A stretch of DNA of 64,000 bases from Aphrocallistes beatrix (lineage: Eukaryota > Porifera > Hexactinellida > Sceptrulophora > Aphrocallistidae). Position 1 is the stretch's first letter, and every line of letters begins with the position of its first letter. A model generated the notes under the pieces. The model was given only the letters and a program-made list of their open reading frames with translations, was not told where the DNA came from and did no database searches. The position numbers and the translations under genes were made by a program. The stretch spans positions 682,001 through 746,000 of the forward strand of contig OY725492.1 in assembly GCA_963281255.1 (NCBI GenBank), given 5' to 3'. Below are positions 25,960 to 37,885 of this stretch, piece by piece.

Positions 25960-26690
25960 TATCTCATCGGTGCCCAGGGCCTATAGAACCTCAAATGCGG
26001 CAGAACCTCAAATGATCTGGGGCCTGTATTCTTTAATTACGACTTAAGTTCATTTTCAGCATATTTTGTTTTAAAAACATGTCAAAACTAAACATTTTGC
26101 TACTTTTCGGCCCTTTCTGGAACTTCTAAGTAATATATAAAATGGCCTTAATTTGTTGTCATATTATTTAAGTACTAAGCGCTAGCAAACCTTTAAGCAT
26201 AATACATAGTAATGATTAAATGGTTTAATAACTCACTTAGCCTTGAGATCAATATTAAATAAATACTGTTGTAAATGTACTACTGCATTATGATTAGAGT
26301 AATGTATACAAAGTAAGAGTATATATAGAGTAATGTAGTTGATATGAGGAGTTTACATCATATTTTAGTTGACATCGAAAGAAGCTTACATCAGCTCCTC
26401 CTTATGTATATAGTTTATCATATCTTGCTTTGAGATTATTTTCAATGTTATTTGGTTCATTGCCTTTCTTTTGTAAGAGATGACAACTTGGTTTAGTAGG
26501 AGATGAACAAATGGGTGAGAATAAAAATTGAACCATAAATTAAGATGGAAAGTAGAGCTAAATGTGACGAGATGTGGATATTAAAAAAATATATTAAAGA
26601 TACATACTCCAACCATTCTTTGAGTCATAGGTATACTTAAGTTCTCTTGATGTGTAATTATATTTTTTGCCCAATTATTATATTAACAGT
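25960..26690. other. Intergenic, nothing recognised
   Basis: AT-rich single-copy-looking sequence without convincing coding signal. Confidence 0.4.
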
Positions 26691-28518
26691 ATAGACTCCT
26701 TTAAGTAAGGACTGTAGGCGTTCAATCTCGAGTCTTGGAACTTAGGCCCATTGTGTATTATTGATATCTCGTAATCTACTCAAATTAGACATGGGAAATG
26801 TATTGTTGTTAAATAGGAAGTCGTATTTTTCGAGTCCATTGGTCATGTTGGTTTACCTCAACTATGTGTGGAATGACCTGCTTTTAACAGATTTAAGATA
26901 CATTTTGGCAATATTCTGAGCTGTTTAAGCACATTTTAAAGCGTTATTAATGTATGATTTTTAAAGATAATCAAGGTAGGAACGGGTTAATTAGAAAAAT
27001 TTGAACTTTTCTAATGGAATGTTGCTACATTCCAGCGTTGCTATGGAAACGTATTTAGACCATATGAGCCTATATCTTGAAAACCGTTACAGTTAGACAT
27101 TCAAATCTGACTATATTTGATCGATAATAGGCTACAATCAATTAGCTCTTAATACATTTTATGATATAAAATCTTAAATTTTTCGAGATATAGTACAATT
27201 TAACAAATATGATTCATAAAATATATTGCACCATATCTCGAAAACCTTAAGATTTAATGTTATAAAATGTATTAGGAGCTAATAGAAAGTAGCCTATTAT
27301 TATATCAAATACAGTAAATCTGAAAGTCTAACTATAACGGTTTTCAAGATATAGGCTCAAATGGTATAAAACGTTTCCATAGCAACGCTGGAATGTAACA
27401 ACATTCCATTAGTTCTGATTTTTCGAATTAACCCGTTCCTACCTTCATTATCTTCGAAAATCATACATTAATAACGCTTTAAAATGTGCATAAAACAGGT
27501 TAGAATATTGCCAAATTGTATCTTAAATCTGTTGAAAACAGGCGTGAAAAACCACACAACTCACATTCCACACATAGTAGAGGTAAGACAACATGACCAA
27601 TGGACTCCAAAATACGACTTCATATTTAACAATAGTTAGGTCATTTCATAAGTACTGAGCCGTGATCTGTATTCAGAAGTTAGTGTCGAAAATATACTAT
27701 TTTCGATTTGTCCATTGTATAGCTGAGGGGATCAGCTTTCGATTTGCATATAGGATTGTTGTGATAGGACAATTATGGTGATTGGTACGTTCGATTTATA
27801 TACATGGTTTAGGTGACTGTTGAAAAATTGGAATCTCCCCATTGAAAATGGCTTAAAAATGAATTTGGTGATATTTTTTTGAATTCGTGGAATAGTAAGA
27901 TCATTAAAAGGTCAAATAATTAAGAACATATGTGTGATGAAGTAAACGGGAGGTGTTCAGTACAATAACCTGTGATAAAAAGTAATTATGCAACTTTACG
28001 TGGATTTTTTCCCAATTTTATCCCCCTAAAATGGGACAAAAGTGGTAGTATACCATTTCATAAACAATTTATTCCCCAGCCTAAAACCATAATGCTACAA
28101 ATTAATCAATATTTATGGGGGGTTTTATATGTAGAATTTAATGGAAGGATCAGTTTTAATCCAAATTTGCTCAGAAATGAAATACAGCCTTAGGGAACTC
28201 AAAATTCACGTTTGAAGGCAGTATCCTAAACTGATGTACTTAAATTGGATGTAGGAACCACAATAATTGTCCTATCACAGTAATTCTGTATGCAAATCGA
28301 AAGCTGATTCCCTGAGCTATACAATGGACAAATCGAAAATAGGATAATTCCACTAACCTTTTGAATACAGATAACGGCTCAGTACTTATGAAATGACTTA
28401 AGTAATACATTTTCCATGTCTAATTTTGAGCAGATTACGAGATACCAATAATACACAATGGGCCCAAGTTCCAGGACCCGAGATTGAACGTCTACAGTCC
28501 TCACTTAAAGGAGTCTAT
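26691..28518. mobile_element. Foldback element (outer) with about 310-bp arms
   Basis: Starts ATAGACTCCTTTAAGT and ends with the complement at 28518. The left arm (26691-26805 plus 27640-27840) matches the right arm (28518-28200) inverted. A separate 827-bp palindrome is inserted into the left arm. A diverged fragment of the same arm is at 55540-55740. Confidence 0.8.
26806..27632. mobile_element. Near-complete palindrome, two about 405-bp arms (inner)
   Basis: TTGTTAAATAGGAAGTCG at the left end matches the complement of the right end. The two arms pair almost throughout around a centre near 27219, with no spacer large enough for a gene. It interrupts the left arm of the surrounding foldback; the uninterrupted version is seen in the right arm near 28400. 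Confidence 0.85.
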
Positions 28519-30226
28519 GATTAACAGTTTTCAAAATATATTCAATCGCCATGTTTTGACGTATTATGTACTGAAATGTATAGCCCTAAGTGACCAGACA
28601 AATATTAGTCTCAAAGTTAAATTTCACTGTGGAGGTCAAAAAAATGATTAAATTCTCACTTTCAGACGGGAACGAGGTTGAAATTTGTAGTTTTGCACAA
28701 AAAAGGTTATCAAGAACTCTTTGGAGGCTTTTTCGACCTAAAATGCTCAGTTAGCTTTTCCCAATTCCCAATTGCCAAGCTGCATTTGTCAGAATTTTGA
28801 AGTTGCCACTTGTCAGAATAGATTTTTTCAGAATTGTCACATTTCAAAACTTTAAAAAAATAATCTATAATAATAAGGGGACAAAGCATCACTTTCTGTA
28901 TAGAATATAGGAAATTGAAAGTGAAAAAGGCAGTTCTAAACCGAGGGTAGGATGAATAGGCATTTACAACAGAGACCAGGGGGACATAATGGATGATAGT
29001 TAACTTTTGTGAAAGGAAGAATCTATTGAAATTTCAATTTGTAGCATTTTCTGTTTAGAATATCAGAATATTGAGGGTGAAAAAGGCTTTTCTAAACGGT
29101 GGGGGGTGGTGAAGTGTATTTTTGGACATGTAACGATTCTGCAACAGTCTATTCTGACACGTTAAAATTCTGCAAAAGTCAATCCTGACAAGTGACAATT
29201 CTACAAAGGTTCATCTGACATGTGATAGCTTCCATTATTCTGACAACTTCTGACATATGCATGCAACTGTTTTGTCAGGCCAAAATTGGTCCGGGGGGAT
29301 CTCAATTTCCTTATGGAAAATTGGTCCCCCGGACCAAAATTCCATGAAAAAAATGGTCCCCCCGGACCAGAATTCCATGGAAAATTGGTCCATAGTAAGA
29401 CCAAAATATTCAGGGGAGGACCAATTTTCCAGTGACAGTCCCGATGTATTACAATATTCATATCTCACGTGCCAAGTCAGCTGCACTATCGGTCTGCCGA
29501 CAGACATTTTTTTTAACATGAATAATGCCAACATGAGCCATGAAAAAGCGGGGCGCGCAGCGTTGAAGTTTACTTTTTTGATTGCTATGATATTTTATAT
29601 ACGTACTACTAGTATGTTCGTTTTCTATATGTTAGTGATAATTTGTTCAATTAATAGCATATCAAGAATGAGAAAATGCCAAAAAGAGAATGGGTAAAAA
29701 ATTGTGAGCTACTTTTCTAATGTGTAAACTTCCGAAATGCGACATCACTTGGGAGTAGATACTTGTGCCAAATCTCTGAGGTTGTCGCATCTCGGAGATC
29801 ACTCCATATAATGATAAAAATATGGAATCACTGTATTTAGATGCAGTTACTTAGATCGTTGATGTGATTAATCGGTGTCACAATTACACTGAATCGACTC
29901 GACTGTATCATTAATAACTGTATCATTAATAAGCATTCCATCAACATCAAAAAAATCGGGAAGCAACGCCTAATGTGCAACCCAGCTGATCGGCACGTTT
30001 CTTCAACTCGAGGGCCATAATTTGGGTACCAATTCTAATTCGAGTCTTTCAAACACATTTAGAATTATGGACGTTATGTGAAGACCCGATATACTCAGGA
30101 ATTCGTCCGGAATATCCGAGAATATATCCGAGTGAGACCGGTATACCAGGGAATGGCAGGGATTCGCTCAGGGCCTCCCGGTCATTAATGGGTGCACTGG
30201 CGGGTTACGACCCTTATGAATGAATG
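28519..30226. other. Intergenic with repeat fragments
   Basis: Contains a GGTCC-word element at 29266-29440 (TGTCAGGCC start, CAGTGACAG end), then a CATAC-family fragment near 29515-29570 and short Helitron-like-flank matches near 29575-29670. No supported gene. Confidence 0.5.
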
Positions 30227-30471
30227 GGGCATGCCTAATTTACGAGCGGGACGAGTCAAGATGCCTAATCTCCGGGACGGGACGAACAAGATACCTAACT
30301 TCCGGGACGGGACAGAAAAGGTGCCTAATTTCCGGGACGGGACGGGTTAAGATGCCTAATTTCCGGGACGGGACGGGTCAAGATGCCCAGTCTTAACTCG
30401 TCCCGTCCCGTAAATTAGGCATCTAGATTTTCCGGGACGGTCCCGTCCCGTCCCGGAAATTAGATATGCCC
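30227..30471. mobile_element. GGGCATGCC foldback with 8-bp TSD
   Basis: Ends GGGCATGCCTAATT...ATGCCC with flanking AATGAATG on both sides (30219-30226 and 30472-30479). The body is a tandem of TAATTTCCGGGACGGGACG-type units, first in one orientation, then in the other. Related copies: 42845-43086 and 49861-50003. Confidence 0.85.
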
Positions 30472-30895
30472 AATGAATGGGTGCATTGCAAGTTGTAGTT
30501 GGTAAAAGGGACCAATTAATAACACAGGGTACCACTCGAGGTGATGGGATAACACCCGAGATGCCCTCTGCCTGCACGGTCATTTCCGGATGCCCGAGTG
30601 AGTTAAGACGCCTATGGGTGTACTCCAATGGCGGATTCTTTGAAATATTTGGGGAGGGGGACGGGGGGGGGATTCCTTGTTATAATGGAAATACATCCTT
30701 ACCAGGGTATTATACAGCCCTCCAGAGATACGCTCCTAATCTAAAATTCCTAAATTTTCATACGCCTAAATCGATAAATAACGTTATAATATAAGGTATA
30801 TTGGGTATCATTCTGGGTTTTCACGCTCCTAAACACTTTGAGGCTTAAAATCATACGCCTAAAGGAGCGTCTGGCGCTCCTAGATAATCCCTTGA

Positions 30896-31411
30896 TCCTT
30901 ACTATTAAAACTCGATTAATGTTTGGGTATATATATCTGTAACGAATTGATTGAAGTTACTGCCAGGCGCAGAAAGCTGATTTTTGGCTATGGTTCCACT
31001 AAGTTCTGAGCTCAAACGAAAATGTCGACTCATCATGGAATAATGACGTCATTTTCACCTTTTTATAATTAGAAATTTCAGTTTTTCGACCATAACTCAG
31101 TCATTTGAGATGATAGAAAGCTGAAATTTTAGTAGAATGTGCATATTAATATATCTCACATATGATGTAACTATCATCAGAAAATGATGACTCATCACTC
31201 TGTTATGACGTAATAATTACGAATCAGAATTTTTAAAATTGACAAATTTTGTGATTTTTCGAGTAATATCGGTTTTAACACTAAGATAGGCATATTTAGA
31301 GATGTTATCTCCCTTATAATTAACCAATGTGACCCCAGGCGACCGAAGGAAGCTTCTGGCAGACACTTTGTGTCCACCAGTCGTACCGAGTCGCAAGCGA
31401 AGCGCGCTTGT
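30896..31411 (+). mobile_element. Helitron-like element, complete copy
   Basis: Starts TCCTTACTATTAAAACTCG after an A and ends ...CAAGCGAAGCGCGCTTGT before a T. There are no terminal inverted repeats. Subterminal hairpins sit at the 3' end only. A perfect TGACGTCA is at 31044-31051 and a one-base variant is near 31205. The end is not the classical CTRR, so a Helentron-like subgroup is possible. Confidence 0.6.
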
Positions 31412-33552
31412 TACTCTCTTGCGCATGCAACCCCCAGTGATTATTCAACTCCCCACCATTACTCAGATCTACATATACTATACGGCAATATAGTATACTA
31501 AATTAGTTATACGTGCCTACACTGCTAGTTATTAAAATTGCCGTATTTTCCTGAATAATCAACCCGAAGATTATTTTTATCGTAGACATAAAACCCCCGG
31601 AAATTATTCGGGAAATATAGTACATTGATTGTAATAACGTAAATAACTAGAAATTAGAATAATATCTAACCTTATTTAGGTGCGATTGATGTCAATTGGG
31701 TAGGTAATGGTTTGCGATTACGCTCTGAGCTAAAGAAATAAAAATTAGGGAGTTCCAACTGCTGTGTGCTGAAATTTTAATGTTATTTTCAACTTTCAAT
31801 AATGTTTCGGATTAACTTTATGATGTGAATTTGAATTGAGCATAATAGTACTTTCAATCTTGTGGCTTTGCTTAATTAAGAAATATTAGATGTGTATATC
31901 TATTAATTAATACGTAATCTGATAGTAACTATTATGAATTATTAGGATAAAGTAATTTCTTCCCACAACTGTATCTTAATACTGCTATAATAGTAAAGGA
32001 TGTGAAGGAGAACTGAAGGTAGACACGTCTTTGCGTTGGGAGTCAAAAATGTAAATTATTAAGGTGGAGATTTGCTGGTTATCCAAAATTTCAATTGATC
32101 AGCCTTGTTATACAGTATTTCGCCGGACAAATAACTTTTGCCACCTACGACCTTGAGTAAATATTCTCCAACAACGGATTTTCTCAAGCATTCTGAATCA
32201 TTTTGATAAGACGTAGCATACTTAATTGTACTCTCAACATACAAATTTGATGCGGTTACAGCGTCGGCACCACCGAGAGTGTCTTAGGTGTCCGGGCACC
32301 CACTGCCTCCACTTTTATCTAATTGTACAGTATATATCCCTCTATAAATGGACACCCAGTTTCAGAGAAATCCCTCTTACTCGGACTCCCATAAAAAATG
32401 GCGCTGGCCATTGGTTAGTACCTACTCTCCGAAGCTATATATATATAATAAGCACGCTTCGCTTGTTTGTGCTGCGCGGCTTGCGGACACTGCGTGTCCG
32501 CAAGCCGCGTATAAAAATTGTAAATATAAAAATGGTAAACAAAGGTTAACGAATAATTTCTCATATGGATCCAAAAATATAATATTCGAAATCTACACCC
32601 CTGAAAACCCCATGTCAACCGTTTAAAGCAGGTTTCTAGCATATTTTTGAGATTTGTTTACTTTATGTATCTATAGTATTGTAAACAAAAGTAAACAAAT
32701 TAATTATCAAATTTACTCGAAAATATGATATTCGAAATCTACACCCCTGAAAACCCCATTTTGTATAGAAAAGGTGTGAAAAATTGCTTTCCATTTTTTT
32801 TGCAGAGGTGTGAAGATTTCGCTTAGATCTTAGAACTTAATCGTAGTCATACCATTTGATACCTACATGCCAATTTATATATCTGTACGGTAAAGAATAA
32901 ACAAGTATAAAAAGAAATCCCAGTTTGCCTCCATCTTTTTCATTCAGTAACCATCTAAATGTAGATCTAGATATCCAGACACATCACAGTGTCAAGTGAG
33001 TATATTCTGGCACAGTTATCGCTCATTGCGAAAGGCCAGTATACATAGCAATCTATATTCGGCAAACTAATAGGCTCTCCAGTGGTAAATGTCAGAGGTT
33101 TATTTAATTTAAATTCCCATAACTAAAACTTTTGTATTATCTAAGTTCTATGTAATTATAAGTCAGTTTAGAGTGTGCTGATCTATTTATAACTAACCAT
33201 TATAATAGGGATAAAAACTTTTACTTAAAAGTAGTTCAAACTTCTTCCTTCGATCCTTTCATTATTGGTTCAAAGAGGAGATGATGAATGGTTTATACTC
33301 TATTGAGTGAAAATGCACCACTTTGTTACGCAAGTATATTTTCTGATCCTCTCTTGAATACGTATCTTATGATTTAAAAATGTAATTTGTTTTCGTAATT
33401 TACTTACCAATTTACCGTATTTCCCTCAATAATAATCAGACCATGTCACTGCCAACACCCAAGTTTGGATTGAAATTTGAAATCATTATATCACTGTTGC
33501 GTAGATTCTTGCGATTCTTATACTAGATAACCATGGATGATATCTTGTAGCG
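31412..33552. other. Intergenic with repeat fragments
   Basis: At 32446-32820 there are pieces of the Helitron-like family, including the GCGGACACTGCGTGTCCGC hairpin at about 32482-32507. The rest is AT-rich with no supported gene. Confidence 0.45.
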
Positions 33553-33895
33553 TAGAATTCTGAGATTATCCGTAGATTCGTGAGTTTTAGTTTCACTCAC
33601 CAAAATGACCTTGTGGTTCAACCTGTTTCATTGCACCTTGATTATCATCGCCACCAAATTGTATCACATTGCACAATTACTATGTTAAAACAGCCATATA
33701 GACCATGGATACATTTTCTTTTGCAATTATGGTCCATATGGGGGTTTACATTAGTAAATTGTGTCGCGTGACACAATTTGGTGGTGATGTTTATCAAAGT
33801 ATGAAGAAATAGATTGAACCACAAGGTCAAATGAGAAGTGAAACTAAATCTCACGTATCTGCGATCTCACGAATCTACGTAACATTCCTCAGAAT
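33553..33895. mobile_element. Foldback, about 150-bp arms
   Basis: 33553-33713 pairs with 33895-33725. Shared landmarks are GACCTTGTGGTTCAA in the left arm and TTGAACCACAAGGTC in the right. The frames on both strands over it are by-products of the palindrome. Confidence 0.65.
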
Positions 33896-36091
33896 ATTGG
33901 GTTGTGCAATCAAATCTTTTTACGGTATCTTAATTGTATTAAAAAAGAAAACAGAGGAATATATCAATACTGTAGCAAATTCGCATCGACTGTAAATATT
34001 TTATTTTTGTGTAGAACTTGTAACCTCAGTAAATCGAATGAGAAATAGCTGGTATTTTCGATTTGGCCTGTATTTGTAAACCAACTGCGTATAATAATAA
34101 TTATGTGCACACAGTCTATCCTCAATATCTTGTATTGCAATATTCGTGCTTCTTAAGATTTGCTAGGTATATTATTGTCTAAAATACCTCTACTTAACTA
34201 CGCATTATAGTCTACTACTATTTAATCTTGAATGTATTAAAACACAAAGTCATTCAGGTTATAGATAATGATCTCACGTTACATACGAACAAAATATATT
34301 GGAAGAGCATAGCTAGATTACTACTACTATAGTACGTATAGTACTATTTACGTATCATATTATATTGCAAGCAGCATTTGAGAGATGATGTAAAACCCGA
34401 CTATATACAATGCTAGGTGATGTAAAGTCCGATTTTTTGTAATATAACATAATATAAATAGCTAGGATATCGCATAGTAGTATATATATTATACTTTAAC
34501 GTATCTTTTGCCTAAGAAATTGGATCAAGGAAAGTGAGTTGTATATTATAGTATATCGTGTTCATTAAATCGGGTAATTGAGCAGTTTGTTCTTTGCTTT
34601 TGCTTTGTAATATTCATGTCAAATTATAATTGTTTAAGAATCAATTTTTGAATATATTATATTTGAGAGGATAGCAAATAGTAGCGGGTTAAATTTCTTA
34701 GCGTAAAAAATGCATAGGAAATAAGACTTATGTTTATTATGGAAGCTTTTCGCTTGATACTCTTCAGTTTAGTATGAAGATACCAAGCGAAAAGCTTCTC
34801 TAATTAAACAATTTCATTTCGTTTGGACTTTTCGAATAATAGAATTTTATCTGTCATACTTTCTATCCTCAAATTCTGTATGATAAAAAAACTATTTTTG
34901 TTGGGAAATCTACTGAGATGTGTTGAGGACTGAATATAATTTTTAAATGTAGGAAATCCGATAAGATTATATTTATACTGATACGTAGAGTAAAACCTGA
35001 ATAATCAGGCATTCTTCCTAAAAGAAAATGTCGGATTATTAAGACTAAATCACTAGGTCGCCAGTTTGTAGAGGTCAGTATCTAATTAAAATATAATCCT
35101 TGAATGATCGGATTACAGGTTAAGGAGGTTCCAGATTATTGAAGTCTTTTATATACAGAACCATATTAGCAGTATCGGGGCTACATACCGAGAGTAGTAG
35201 GGGGATAAATATATTTTCTTAATCAAGAAATTTTCCATATAAATACTATTAAAATGGGACTATTTCGAAAGAATTTGTAATCAAAGCATAGAAATATTTT
35301 ATCTGGTCACAAATTCATTTGTTACACATTGAAATTTCTCAGTTTTGAATATTTTAACTCGAATTATTATTATTATTATTCTACGTGAAATCAACTTTGT
35401 GTCACTAATCACCATCTTATATACTAATTATAGTCAATGACAACCGATGTTAGATTGTACATTATCATATTTACATTGAAATAAAGAATCGAGTTGAAAA
35501 TATCAAACCTGAATAATTTTGAATGAGTAAATAACGAATAAAATAAAATACTATAGTTTCTTTACACTTCAACTGCATTATTTTTCATTAAAATATATCA
35601 AAAAATATGTTCTTCATAAGCCATAACAGTTTTGTATGAAATATTGATTCGTAAAATACTTTTATACTCAAACATACCGATACTCTTGGACCAAGCAAGA
35701 ATATTCTTACTTTACTACTTGGTGCAAATTCCTCCTTGGTACAGAATAGGGATAGTTAACTATACTTTCTAAACAACAACCTTGGTTGCTCGTAACTTAC
35801 CATATAGAAATCTAAACGAGAAAGTGATTTCATTTTTATTTCATTTCACAAGAAGTTCATTTTTGCTGAAATATATAAGTTCTTGTTTTTATATTTTTTA
35901 TGAGAATGCATATACATATCTTAAATCATTAGGCTAGCTTGACCAATTTTGGATTTTACATTCGGTATTCGGTTATTTTATAATTCGTTTAAAGTAGTAT
36001 CATACAATGAGTCAATATATTTCATATATATTACCAAATGCAAAAGAAAATTTTCTTTAACTTATAATAAATTTTATTAGTAATTCTCAAC
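33896..36091. other. Intergenic upstream of the GIMAP cluster
   Basis: Holds the hairpin above and pogo-like GGATTATT words near 35000-35160. A segment at 35165-35690 is related to 52090-53230. Sequence 34380-34570 resembles 42480-42650. No supported coding exon was found, though a 5' UTR exon of the next gene cannot be excluded. Confidence 0.45.
34741..34799 (+). ncRNA. Single hairpin, pre-miRNA-like (candidate only)
   Basis: A 26-nt left arm and 25-nt right arm around an 8-nt loop (34767-34774). There are 15 contiguous pairs (GAAGCTTTTCGCTTG), one mismatch, one bulged C and six closing pairs. Length and loop fit a short pre-miRNA. I see no second copy in the window. A decayed foldback is the alternative. 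Confidence 0.25.
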
Positions 36092-37423
36092 ATGCAAAAT
36101 CATTTTTCATCACTGCTAAACATATTCAGTGGACAGAAAAAAGGAGCAACGATGGAAGCTCTATCCCAGGTTTTGCCAGCGGGAGGAAATGGAATAAGCT
36201 TAGGCAATGAAGAAATGCTGGAACATCCTAAAATCAAAGAAATAATGCAAAACCCTTTAGAAGCGTATCAAAAAAATGAAGCGCTACGCAACTTACTCTC
36301 AAAACATGACCCAAGTTTAAGTCAATTGTTCGATAACAAAGAGAGCGATATCACGAGCGAGGAGGAACCATCAACTGACCTAGGATCGATAGATTTGGAA
36401 TCAAAGATTAAAATTTGCCCTCTAGACGACAAACCAAAAATTGTAAAAGTATTATTACTGGGGAGGAGTGGTTGCGGTCAGACATCTCTCCTGGGGTATT
36501 TGACTGATAATACAGAGTTTAAAGGAGCAGATACAATGTTCGCACAAAACTTCGAGGCTAATTCGTTTGACATCGAGATAGGGGATGTTGGGTTTGAAAT
36601 TGGGTTAACTGAATCGCCAGGAATGTGTGGAGGTATGGAGCTAGATGAGTTAGGAAATCACTGGAAAGAATTGATAAGAACGATCAATGACACTGGGGGC
36701 GTTGGCATATTCATGCTGTTAATTAAATCGAATGAGAGAATTTTATTGGAATTCTTTGAAGAATTCGAAGCATTTTCTGCAAAATACGTTGAAGATACGA
36801 CCAAGTTCTGGGAACGAACAATTGTAATTTTCACGAGCATTGATGAATTGAAAGGTTGCGATACTTATGAAGCGAGTGTAAAACGGTTACAAAAACAAAT
36901 CGAATGTAAAGGCATGGAAAGACTAAAGAACATCATTGATAAAACCAAAGATGGTCCTCTCTATGTAAGTAGTGTGAGAGTAGAACAAAAGAAACAATTT
37001 CTCCAAAAATTATCAAATGCAATTTCATTGATAATTGAAAACCCGTTGAAGGATGTAAAACAAAAATCTGATGATGAAATTAGTCATGAGGAAAATAACG
37101 TAAAAACAGATTTCTCTAATACTTCGATTAAAAATACGGATCTTAAATCAAATACTAGTGAGATCAATCCCAAATTTCCAAAAGATGAAAATGAAATCAG
37201 TGAATCAAACTCCGAAGGCGAGTCCGAACCAAAATTTCTTGAAGATCTTACCCGTGATCAGCTGCTACAATTGATTAAGGCAATGTGTGAAGATAAATTA
37301 TGCTCTAAAGTATGCAAAGATGTCTACAAGAGACAACTGGACAAAAGTGTAAAAAGCGAACCAACATCGAAAAGATCGAGATCCAAAAGTTTTTTCGGCT
37401 CTTGGTTCCACAAAAAAACTTGA
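36092..37423 (+). CDS. Divergent GIMAP/AIG1-type GTPase with Gln in place of the P-loop Lys
   Basis: 443 residues in one exon. Residues about 115-320 form an AIG1-like G domain: KVLLLGRSGCGQTSLLGYL carries G1 at 124-131, but residue 130, normally the nucleotide-binding Lys, is Gln (codon CAG at 36479-36481). The G3 motif is ESPG (174-177) instead of DTPG, and no TKxD G4 is visible (FTSIDE instead). These changes suggest weak or no GTP hydrolysis. Residues about 40-82 (MLEHPKIKEIMQNP through SLSQLF) resemble STI1/ubiquilin-type helical repeats, which is inference. The C-terminal 120 residues are acidic and Ser-rich, then basic, ending SKSFFGSWFHKKT. The frame is open throughout and flanked by clean stops, so it looks like a real gene, not a pseudogene. 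Confidence 0.85.
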   Translation: MQNHFSSLLNIFSGQKKGATMEALSQVLPAGGNGISLGNEEMLEHPKIKEIMQNPLEAYQKNEALRNLLSKHDPSLSQLFDNKESDITSEEEPSTDLGSIDLESKIKICPLDDKPKIVKVLLLGRSGCGQTSLLGYLTDNTEFKGADTMFAQNFEANSFDIEIGDVGFEIGLTESPGMCGGMELDELGNHWKELIRTINDTGGVGIFMLLIKSNERILLEFFEEFEAFSAKYVEDTTKFWERTIVIFTSIDELKGCDTYEASVKRLQKQIECKGMERLKNIIDKTKDGPLYVSSVRVEQKKQFLQKLSNAISLIIENPLKDVKQKSDDEISHEENNVKTDFSNTSIKNTDLKSNTSEINPKFPKDENEISESNSEGESEPKFLEDLTRDQLLQLIKAMCEDKLCSKVCKDVYKRQLDKSVKSEPTSKRSRSKSFFGSWFHKKT

Positions 37424-37885
37424 GTTCTTTAATTAGTTAGGTAAGAGCTTAGAACTGCTCATCATGAATTAGTGTGTGACAATAGTGTTATAGATATATA
37501 CGTATATGCTTATCCTAAATTAATTGGTTATTTTATCCATTTTACTGATTGGTTTCAGTCCTTGCACACTGAACACCATTTCAGGCTTAAATATCAAGAA
37601 AATATCGCACAAACTCATTCTAGCATAAAGTTTACTCATACAAGTAAGGGCGTTTATAACAATTAAATTTAAGTTAATGAGCACCACAAATTCTATTGGC
37701 TTGAATCTCGTTTACTAAAATATTTGACTACAACCAAAAACCGGTGCTTCTCAGGCAAAGTACTGTAAGAATCTTGAAATAAATTATTTGCTTATTTGGT
37801 GGCTAAAATAATTTTGAGTGTAACTTTGTTAATACACGCATTGACTTTTTTCAAAATTTATTCTGAGAAATATTAGAATCTAAAA

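Noticed and set aside
26806-27632. Long palindrome as a viral or plasmid replication hairpin
   Set aside because: No associated replication gene; it interrupts another repeat, as transposons do.
30227-30471. CRISPR-like array
   Set aside because: Units are contiguous and inverted, without unique spacers, in a eukaryotic genome.
30356-30794. Frames across the GGGCATGCC element
   Set aside because: Coding-like appearance is due to the GC-rich repeat units.
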